From Halanaeroarchaeum sp. HSR-CO (lineage in GTDB: Archaea; Halobacteriota; Halobacteria; Halobacteriales; Halobacteriaceae): 64,000 nt of DNA. Both the position numbers and the translations under genes were made by a program. The notes under the pieces were generated by a model. That model did no database searches. It saw nothing but the letters and a program-made list of their open reading frames with translations, and was not told where the DNA came from. The stretch is taken from assembly GCF_024972755.1 (NCBI RefSeq), contig NZ_CP087724.1, forward strand, positions 1,178,001 to 1,242,000, given 5' to 3'. Below are positions 8,321-14,183 of this stretch, in pieces. Each line of letters begins with the position of its first letter. The first letter of the stretch is position 1.

Positions 8321-9298
8321 ATGCTCGGAAAGGTCAGTCCCGAGGACCTCGCGGCACACGTCTTCGGGCGGACCGGTGCACCGGACGATTCGGTGATCCA
8401 GGGACCCGCGTACGGCGAGGACGCCGCCGCCATCTCGGTCCCGGAGGGGACGCTGGTGGTGAACAGCGACCCGATATCGCTCGCGGTCGGCCACGTCGGC
8501 ACCCTCGGCATCAACGTCGCCTGCAACGACGTCGCTGCCTCGGGGGCGGATCCCCAGTGGCTCACGGCCATGATCTTCCTCCCTGGTGAATCGGATACCG
8601 GCGTCGTCCTCGAGGAGATAACCACCCAGCTCCACGAGACGGCGCTCGAACGTGAGGTCACAATCGTCGGGGGCCACTCGGAGTACAACACCTCCCTCGA
8701 ACGACCCCTTCTCTCGCTGACCTGCATGGGAATGGCCGACAGATTCGTCCCCACCGGCGGGGCGACTCCCGGCGATCACGTCATCCTCACCAAGGGTGCG
8801 GCGATCGAAGGGACTGCGATCCTGGCGACTGACTTCACCGAAGCGCTTCGATCCGCCGGCGTCGAAGAGGGGGTCATCGAGCGTGCCAGTCAGTTCTACG
8901 ACGACCTGAGCGTCGTCCCGGAGTCGGCGATCCTCCGCGATGTGGCGACTGCGATGCACGACCCCACAGAAGGTGGTCTCGTCGACGGACTCATCGAACT
9001 CGCGAGCGCGTCGGGCGTCTCCATACGAATCGACACCAGCGCGATTCCGATCCGCCCCGAGACGATCGCCGTGACCGAGGCCGCCGAGGTCGATCCACTC
9101 CAGATATTCGGCTCCGGTGCACTCGTCGCATCGGTTCCGCCGGAGGCGGTCTCTGGAATGCTCGAATCGCTCGCGGCAGCAGGTATCGAGGCGGCGGACG
9201 TCGGGACCGTCGAGGCTCAGTCCGAGGTCCCGCTGTTCCTCGACGACCGCGAGATCGCCGAACCCGTTCGCGACGACCTGTACGCGCTCTGGGAGTAG
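8321..9298 (+). CDS. HypE/AIR-synthase-like (PurM-fold) protein
   Basis: 325-residue PurM-fold ATP-dependent enzyme. The N-terminus carries GPAYGEDAAAI and NSDPISLAVGHVG, the central region INVACNDVAASGADP, and the C-terminal half HDPTEGGLVDGLIE, which are the standard AIR-synthase/HypE/SelD/ThiL family landmarks. True HypE ends in a PRIC-type Cys tail for cyanide-ligand synthesis; this protein ends in RDDLYALWE without Cys, so hydrogenase maturation is unlikely. Its position after the AmrS gene suggests a shared function, but this is only context. The start ATG at 8321 gives normal length. Confidence 0.8.
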   Translation: MLGKVSPEDLAAHVFGRTGAPDDSVIQGPAYGEDAAAISVPEGTLVVNSDPISLAVGHVGTLGINVACNDVAASGADPQWLTAMIFLPGESDTGVVLEEITTQLHETALEREVTIVGGHSEYNTSLERPLLSLTCMGMADRFVPTGGATPGDHVILTKGAAIEGTAILATDFTEALRSAGVEEGVIERASQFYDDLSVVPESAILRDVATAMHDPTEGGLVDGLIELASASGVSIRIDTSAIPIRPETIAVTEAAEVDPLQIFGSGALVASVPPEAVSGMLESLAAAGIEAADVGTVEAQSEVPLFLDDREIAEPVRDDLYALWE

Positions 9299-9323
9299 CC
9301 ACGACGAAGGACCCATTCACGGA

Positions 9324-10133
9324 TTATTTTGCCCCGCGGACCACGTGGGAGTACTTCATCAGGGCGACGAAGAACCCCCCGCCGAAGGCGTTGCCGATGG
9401 TCGCCAGCAGGAGGAACGCCAGATAATCGGTGACGGTGACGGCTGGCGACATGAAGAGGCCGAAGAGGACCTCCACGTTCCCCGCGATGGAGTGGGGGAG
9501 GTGGAAGATACCGATGGTCGCCGTGACGACCCACACGATCAGCAATCGGCTGGTCGTCTCCTGGGCCGCGGTGATCAACCACGCCAGCAGCCCCATCAAC
9601 CACCCCGCGAAGACGCCCGCGACGAACAGCCACAGGAGGTCGTGGGTGACGAGCTTGAGCGCGATGGTCTCGAACGCCTGCGGGTCGATGACGCCGAGTT
9701 CCGGCATCAGGATGATGGCGAGGACCGTGAAGGCGATACCGCCCACGATGTTCCCCACGTATACGAGACCCCAGAGTCGTCCGAGTTGCTTGATCGAAGC
9801 CTGTCCATCGAGAACCGGCATCACCGCCAGCGTCGTGTGTTCGGTGAACAGTTCCGAGCGGCCCAGGATTACGAACATGAATCCGACGGAGTAGGCACTC
9901 GCGAGCAGTATCTCGGTCGTCAGATCGCCGAAACTTCCTGGCGAGAGCGTCAGAATCGCCGCCATCAGCAACGGGCCGAAGCCGATGTCGAGGCCCGCGG
10001 AGAGCCCCGAGAGCAAGAGCCCTGACCGCTCGCGGTTCATCTCGTGGACGGCGCTCTCGATGAGCGAGTCCAGTACGTCGCTTGTCGTCTTTTGTTCTCC
10101 CTGTGGTGTCTCCGCTGTGTCCTCGTTTGCCAC
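9324..10133 (-). CDS. Formate/nitrite (FNT) family channel
   Basis: 269-residue membrane protein with six predicted transmembrane segments. The FNT fold is recognised by NRERSGLLLSGLSAGLDIGFGP before helix 1, the ELFTEHTTLAV loop, GNIVGGIAF and the C-terminal GNAFGGGFFVALMKY. FNT pentamers conduct small monovalent anions such as formate, nitrite or hydrosulfide; the substrate cannot be read here. About 38 acidic, soluble residues precede the first helix. It stands alone between a PurM-like gene and a CPBP protease gene. Confidence 0.88.
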   Translation of the reverse strand: MANEDTAETPQGEQKTTSDVLDSLIESAVHEMNRERSGLLLSGLSAGLDIGFGPLLMAAILTLSPGSFGDLTTEILLASAYSVGFMFVILGRSELFTEHTTLAVMPVLDGQASIKQLGRLWGLVYVGNIVGGIAFTVLAIILMPELGVIDPQAFETIALKLVTHDLLWLFVAGVFAGWLMGLLAWLITAAQETTSRLLIVWVVTATIGIFHLPHSIAGNVEVLFGLFMSPAVTVTDYLAFLLLATIGNAFGGGFFVALMKYSHVVRGAK

Positions 10134-10223
10134 TGGTGGGTGCCTCGATTCGTATCAACGTGGTTACGGGTATACAAAGTGTCCTTCGATTTCCGTGCCT
10201 GCTGTGGATTCGAAGTGCAGCCA

Positions 10224-11141
10224 TCATTTCGAGGGAATCTGATCGACCGGTTTACCGGTCGTGACTCGCTGGGCGGCGACGAATCTATCGTGCATCGAAC
10301 AGACGACCGTCCCGACGATCGCCGCTCCGATGCCCGCCACCCCGACCGGGGAGAGCAACAGATTGCTGGCCCCGGTGAGATAGACCAGCGAGAGCGACGC
10401 TACCGCATTGAACGACCCGTGAAAGAACGTCGGTGCCAGTACCGTCTCAGCCCGCAGGGTCAGGTACGTGAACATGGGCGACGCGGCGACCGTCCAGGCC
10501 GTCATCACCACGATGCCCAAAAGCGGCGCACCGGGGAAGTTGTGTCCCTGGACGATGAGCGCCGCGTGCCAGGGACCCCAGGCCAGCCCCGTGACGAACG
10601 AGAGTCGCCAGAACCCGAGCGGAGCGAGTTCGTTCAGGAGCAATCCGCGCCAGCCCAGTTCTTCCCCGAGTGCAGCCACCGCGTTGACGGTGAGCCCCGA
10701 AACGAGCGCCTGCCCGAGCAGCACGACGGCTGGTGGCCCCGGGAACGATTCCAGTGCCGCTATCGACGCTTCGATCTGCTCCGGTGGGAGTCCCATCTCC
10801 GCGAGAAAGACGCCGTAATCGGTGGTGAACGAGACGCCAGGGAAGGTGGCACCGATGCCGATCGTACCGCCGAGCACCGCAAGGGGCGCGAGCCACGCGA
10901 GCGCGACCCACCCGACTCGCCCTCGGTACAGCCCCGTCCCAGTCCGAAGCGACTCGCCCCACCGCCACTGGGTCAGGAGGGCAGCGATGGCCGGCGCCCA
11001 CATGTAGCCCGCGACCACGAGCACCGTCGCCGCGGCGGACCCGTACTGAACTGGTGAGAGGAACAGCACGAGCGCAGTGGTCCACGCGATGGCGAACGTG
11101 AGCGAGAGGAACGTCGCCACCTTCCGCCAGTCGACGTCCAT
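10224..11141 (-). CDS. CPBP-family intramembrane metalloprotease
   Basis: 305-residue membrane protein with about eight hydrophobic segments. The glutamate motif EELGWRG (160-166), the first His in WGPWH (188-192) and a second His in FFHGSFN (240-245) form the CPBP/Abi intramembrane active site. Members process prenylated or signal-type peptides, and in archaea the substrates are mostly unknown. It begins at ATG 11141 and is divergent from a tiny membrane-protein gene. No maturation cassette or peptide gene is seen next to it. Confidence 0.88.
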   Translation of the reverse strand: MDVDWRKVATFLSLTFAIAWTTALVLFLSPVQYGSAAATVLVVAGYMWAPAIAALLTQWRWGESLRTGTGLYRGRVGWVALAWLAPLAVLGGTIGIGATFPGVSFTTDYGVFLAEMGLPPEQIEASIAALESFPGPPAVVLLGQALVSGLTVNAVAALGEELGWRGLLLNELAPLGFWRLSFVTGLAWGPWHAALIVQGHNFPGAPLLGIVVMTAWTVAASPMFTYLTLRAETVLAPTFFHGSFNAVASLSLVYLTGASNLLLSPVGVAGIGAAIVGTVVCSMHDRFVAAQRVTTGKPVDQIPSK

Positions 11142-11251
11142 GGTAGATGTATATCAGAACACTAACACTTGTCCGTTGTGGTTCGACGGCGTGCGATTCG
11201 GTCTCCGAATCGTTATCCGGCGGCCGGTACTATTCGGGCGTGACCCCGAAC

Positions 11252-11431
11252 ATGGACGCGAAAATCGCTCGATTGCTGGTGCCAGGTATCTCCCTCTCTG
11301 TCCTCGGTGCCGTCGTGATGGGGCCGCTCGGCGGTGGTCTTGGCTGGGCCCTGGGCATCGCTGGCGGGGCGGCGTATCACCGGATACAGACGCTGGAAGA
11401 ACGGGTTGCGGCGCTGGAACGACGGGTGTGA
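11252..11431 (+). CDS. Small membrane protein with C-terminal coiled coil
   Basis: 59-residue protein. Residues 8-35 form one or two hydrophobic, Gly-rich transmembrane stretches (ISLSVLGAVVMG, then GLGWALGIAGGAA). The end is a short heptad-like helix (LEERVAALERR) that could dimerise. I chose the ATG at 11252 (MDAKIARLL) because the 35 residues upstream in frame are not of coding character and overlap the divergent promoter. No family is recognised. Confidence 0.6.
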   Translation: MDAKIARLLVPGISLSVLGAVVMGPLGGGLGWALGIAGGAAYHRIQTLEERVAALERRV

Positions 11432-11602
11432 CGGTGGCTGCTCGGTGAGCGATCGTTCGCGAGAGCGGGCAGGTAATTTGAACTTCAATCACTTCGTTTC
11501 CCCAGGTCGCTGCGATCCTGCGTTCACATCTCCTCGATATATCCTTCGCTCCGCACAACCTCGCAGCCTGACGGCTGCTCGGTGGTGAGTCGCGAAGGAA
11601 TA

Positions 11603-11677
11603 TAGCGGGAGGTAGATTTGAACTACCGATCTCCGGCTCATGAGGCCGGCGGAATCTCCAGGCTATCCTATCCCGCT
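11603..11677 (-). tRNA. tRNA-Met (CAU), initiator type
   Basis: A full 75-nt cloverleaf reads on the minus strand. Acceptor stem AGCGGGA pairs with TCCCGCT, with discriminator A; anticodon arm CCGGC-CTCATGA-GCCGG has anticodon CAT; the T arm contains GGTTCAA-like GTAGTTCAAATCTAC. The first pair is A1-U72 and the anticodon stem is all G/C, both features of archaeal initiator tRNA, so it is called the initiator and not the elongator. There is no intron and CCA is not encoded. Confidence 0.93.
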
Positions 11678-11915
11678 ATCATCCACTATTCGACAGACAG
11701 GAGTAAGGGTTGTGATTCGCGGACGGGAGCGTGGTCTGCTAGCGTATAACGTAAATAATCTCCCGGGGTGTGCAAGATTTACCGGTATCTACTGACGGCA
11801 ATCAATTCTTCTAACATCCTCGATCGCGGATTTATCGTCATCGCCGCGATGGGTGCCATTTTCGTCGTCACCTCACGTATGACAATAATGTAACATTGGG
11901 GGTGAAAATCAGCGG
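11678..11915. other. Intergenic region between tRNA-Met and pilin promoter
   Basis: About 240 nt without a supported gene. It separates the initiator tRNA, whose promoter should lie in the first 50 nt here on the minus strand, from the first pilin promoter. A few short AT-rich stretches are visible (for example around 11750 and 11885), but no convincing ORF or inverted repeat. Confidence 0.5.
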
Positions 11916-11925
11916 TTATTTTAAT
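11916..11925 (+). promoter_or_regulatory. TATA element of the first pilin unit
   Basis: The AT-rich box ttattttaat is centred 28-30 nt upstream of an ATG at 11951. The same arrangement occurs before the second pilin: TATA, then ACTAAG (11936-11941), then TAATGCG (11949-11955), with the last two exactly 13 nt apart in both copies. This defines a duplicated core promoter with transcription start near 11949. Confidence 0.65.
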
Positions 11926-11950
11926 ACCCCTCATCACTAAGCTGACCCTA

Positions 11951-12046
11951 ATGCGTCCAGGGTCGGCTTATCGCGAATCGACGCGGTGGGGAAGGGGGCA
12001 TCCCGTCCGGCCCAGGACGCTACGGGATTCAAATAATGACACGTAA
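11951..12046 (+). CDS. Putative leaderless upstream ORF of pilin 1
   Basis: A 31-codon basic ORF starts with ATG at the predicted transcription start and ends with TAA at 12044-12046, eight nt inside the pilin 1 coding sequence and in another frame. It contains many Arg and no acidic cluster, which is unusual for a haloarchaeon. Its C-terminal part VRPRTLRDS resembles VRPKAPRKS in the equivalent ORF before pilin 2. Conserved position and termination on the pilin start suggest a leader peptide or translational coupling. It could still be a chance ORF in a conserved 5' leader. Confidence 0.45.
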   Translation: MRPGSAYRESTRWGRGHPVRPRTLRDSNNDT

Positions 12047-12533
12047 GACATTCGAGGTATTCGGGAAGGACAACGAACGGGGTGTATCGCCGGTCATCGG
12101 AGTGATTCTGATGGTAGCGATTACGGTTATCCTGGCTGCAGTCATCGGGACGTTCGTACTGGGACTGGGCGAGAACGTGAGTACGTCGACGCCACAAGCG
12201 CAGTTGACGCTGAGTGCTGACCAATCCAATATCTCGGTGGAGCACAAGGGTGGAGATGCAATTCCTGCAGAGGAGATCTCGATTACCGTCTCCAGTAGTT
12301 CGAACTCGAGCGTTGCGGAATTCGATCCGAACAGTGATGCGACTCAAGAGCTGACGGTCGGTGATACTGGTACCCTGGACATCGAAAGCATGGGCCTGTA
12401 TTGGCCTGATCAAGAAAATAACGTGGCCTATACCAACGGAAATACAACTTTAGAATCTGGAACCGCATATACCGTTCAGATCGTCCACGAACCGTCTGAC
12501 CAATTGATCATGGACCGGACAGTCCGGCCCTAA
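12036..12533 (+). CDS. Archaeal type IV pilin (PilA-like), copy 1
   Basis: 165-residue surface pilin. A short basic/acidic leader ends in NERG, followed by the conserved assembly helix [15 protein letters not shown], expected to be cut by the archaeal prepilin peptidase just before it. The helix ends with [21 protein letters not shown], identical to copy 2. The rest is a Ser/Thr/Asn-rich, acidic beta domain ending in DQLIMDRTVRP. Archaeal pilins of this class (DUF1628) build adhesion pili. It is preceded by its own promoter and a short overlapping ORF, and is 240 nt from a paralogue. Confidence 0.93.
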   Translation: MTRKTFEVFGKDNERGVSPVIGVILMVAITVILAAVIGTFVLGLGENVSTSTPQAQLTLSADQSNISVEHKGGDAIPAEEISITVSSSSNSSVAEFDPNSDATQELTVGDTGTLDIESMGLYWPDQENNVAYTNGNTTLESGTAYTVQIVHEPSDQLIMDRTVRP

Positions 12534-12552
12534 ATTTATAATCAATTCTCCG

Positions 12553-12566
12553 ATTGTTTTCGTTTT
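12553..12566 (+). terminator. Oligo-T transcription stop candidate after pilin 1
   Basis: Two T runs (tttt, then tttt) lie about 20-30 nt after the pilin 1 stop codon, with no strong hairpin. U-rich tracts of this kind act as archaeal terminators. The second pilin has its own promoter further down, which agrees with separate transcription. Confidence 0.4.
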
Positions 12567-12650
12567 CGGCAAAGGAACGGGTATACCGATATTGCGTTGT
12601 TTAGTTCCCGCAACGTGTTTACTGCATGTGCATCGATGTGAAACGGCGGT

Positions 12651-12659
12651 TGTTTTAAG
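12651..12659 (+). promoter_or_regulatory. TATA element of the second pilin unit
   Basis: The box tgttttaag is centred about 30 nt upstream of an ATG at 12685. ACTAAG (12670-12675) and TAATGCG (12683-12689) follow with the same 13-nt spacing as before pilin 1. The promoter therefore duplicated together with the gene, and transcription should start near 12683. Confidence 0.65.
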
Positions 12660-12684
12660 CCCCCGCCTTACTAAGTAACGCTTA

Positions 12685-12777
12685 ATGCGCCACTGGTCGG
12701 CAACGGTCGCAACCAAACGTAGTGGCAGCGGGAGCGATTTGGTCCGGCCGAAGGCGCCTCGGAAATCAAAAGCATGA
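12685..12777 (+). CDS. Putative leaderless upstream ORF of pilin 2
   Basis: A 30-codon basic ORF (many Arg, Lys and Ser) starts at the predicted transcription start. Its TGA stop overlaps the pilin 2 start codon as ATGA, the arrangement used for coupled translation in this genome. It begins MRHWSATV and ends with a KAPRKSKA-type tail, related to the C-terminal half of the ORF before pilin 1. The overlap is stronger evidence than in copy 1, but no protein family is known. Confidence 0.5.
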   Translation: MRHWSATVATKRSGSGSDLVRPKAPRKSKA

Positions 12778-13274
12778 CACGTAAGACTATCGAGTTGTTC
12801 GGAACGGACGAATCACGTGGCGTATCGCCGGTTATCGGGGTCATTCTGATGGTCGCGATAACGGTTATCTTGGCAGCGGTTATCGGAACGTTTGTGCTGG
12901 GACTCGGCGAGAACGTGAGTACATCGACGCCGCAAGCACAGTTGACGTTGAGTGCTGATGCAGGTGGGAACATTTCAGTCGAACATCAAGGTGGGGATGC
13001 TGTCCCCTCGTCTGCGATCAAAGTCAGTGTAACTAACGAATCTAATGACGATACGTGGACCTATACTCCATACTCCAATCAGACTGAGGAGTTAACAGTT
13101 GGTGACACAGGAGTCATTGATACAACTGATGACAATTTGGAGTGGGCTAATTCGGTTAACGGGACTCAGTCAGGCGACACTCCAATCAATCTGAGTGCTG
13201 GAAACTCGTACACCGTCCAGATCGTCCACACTGAATCCGACCAGCTGATCGTTGACCGGACCGTTCGGCCATAA
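12774..13274 (+). CDS. Archaeal type IV pilin (PilA-like), copy 2
   Basis: 166-residue pilin paralogue of the gene at 12036. The first 17 residues differ only slightly, and the region from RGVSPVIG to QLTLSAD is essentially identical between the copies. The exposed domain has diverged, keeping landmarks such as [17 protein letters not shown] and YTVQIVH, and the VDRTVRP end. This pattern of fixed assembly helix and variable surface domain is typical of pilin families under diversifying pressure. Its start codon overlaps the stop of the small upstream ORF. Confidence 0.93.
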   Translation: MTRKTIELFGTDESRGVSPVIGVILMVAITVILAAVIGTFVLGLGENVSTSTPQAQLTLSADAGGNISVEHQGGDAVPSSAIKVSVTNESNDDTWTYTPYSNQTEELTVGDTGVIDTTDDNLEWANSVNGTQSGDTPINLSAGNSYTVQIVHTESDQLIVDRTVRP

Positions 13275-13381
13275 CCGGTAGCGACCCACCGTTCGAACGA
13301 CTTACGTCTTTTCCGGTCTCTATCGACCACGATTCGAAATAGCGCCGACAGGTTCCTCCGTCCTGGTATCGATGGTGCAGA

Positions 13382-13388
13382 TTTTAAA
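13382..13388 (+). promoter_or_regulatory. TATA element of the winged-helix regulator
   Basis: The box ttttaaa is centred 27 nt upstream of the ATG at 13412, so the transcript should be leaderless. The box plus its downstream C-rich flank resembles the pilin 2 promoter, but here the regulator's own start codon sits where the small ORF's start sits in the pilin units. Confidence 0.55.
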
Positions 13389-13411
13389 GCCCCCTGTCCT
13401 ACTCCCCCCAC

Positions 13412-13933
13412 ATGAACGACATCGAGTTGACGGACACCCAGTGCGAGGCGCTCTCCATCCTGTTGGAGCGCTATCGTGAGACCGAGGAACCGGTCTCTGG
13501 GAGCTACATCGCGGAAAAAGCGGACCGGTCGCCGAGCACCATTTCGAAGTACATGAAAGAACTCCGCTCGTTGAGCCTCGTGGTCTCGCTGCGCGGGCAG
13601 AAGGGCGGCTACCGACCGACCGCGAAGGCGTTCGGTGTCCTGGACGGACAGGACGTCGACGAGTCCGAATCGCTGTTCCTCGTCCAGGGCTACGACCGGG
13701 TGGACATGGTCGTTCGAAGTATCGACTTCCCGAACGTCATCGACGCCGAATCCTGTGTCGCCGACATCCTCTTCGACGAACCGATCGAGGGATACGAGGT
13801 CGGTGACCTCGTGCTCATCGGGCCGACGCCCGGGACGAATCTGGTCGTCGGCGGTGAGGTCGTTCGCGTCGACTCCCCGGTGGAGCTCCGGGTGGACGTC
13901 GGGGTTCTCGAAGCACCCGTCACCGAGGAGTAA
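13412..13933 (+). CDS. Winged-helix DNA-binding regulator
   Basis: 173-residue protein. Residues 8-70 form a helix-turn-helix of the Rrf2/MarR-like type (SGSYIAEKADRSPSTISKYMKELRSLSLV, with a following wing GQKGGYRPT). The C-terminal 100 residues are a mixed alpha/beta domain (VDMVVRSIDFPNVIDAESC, then VGDLVLIGPTPGTN) of unknown ligand. No Cys cluster typical of Fe-S Rrf2 proteins is present; only one Cys is seen. Its place directly after the pilins makes pilin control possible but unproven. Confidence 0.75.
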   Translation: MNDIELTDTQCEALSILLERYRETEEPVSGSYIAEKADRSPSTISKYMKELRSLSLVVSLRGQKGGYRPTAKAFGVLDGQDVDESESLFLVQGYDRVDMVVRSIDFPNVIDAESCVADILFDEPIEGYEVGDLVLIGPTPGTNLVVGGEVVRVDSPVELRVDVGVLEAPVTEE

Positions 13934-13940
13934 CGCGTCG

Positions 13941-14022
13941 GCCCGGGGGTGGGGGGTAACGTGGGGGTGTGAGTGGGTGGGGGAGGAGAACGTGGAGGTG
14001 TGAGTGGGGGGGGGGGAAACGG
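13941..14022 (+). repeat. G-rich tract with an imperfect 31-nt-period repeat
   Basis: The plus strand carries many G runs of 3-10 in about 80 nt. A unit of roughly 20 nt (aacgtggNggtgtgagtggg) occurs twice, starting near 13958 and 13989. Such strand-asymmetric G runs can form quadruplexes. It sits in the gap between the regulator and the P-type ATPase. Confidence 0.6.
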
Positions 14023-14183
14023 GCAGTCGGCGATATTCTACCGGAATGCATCGCTTTTGCGATAGCGGTGTGGGGGTGTGCCATCGATATTATTGTCCTC
14101 GAACGTGTCTGTCGAGTTATGCGTGTGCCGTCTGATGGATCGGTTCCCGAAGTCGTGGCCGTCGTGGGGCGTCGGGACCGGCG

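Noticed and set aside
9217-10227. Minus-strand 336-codon frame overlapping the FNT channel
   Set aside because: Frame-shifted copy of the channel region; Arg/His-rich, no membrane pattern.
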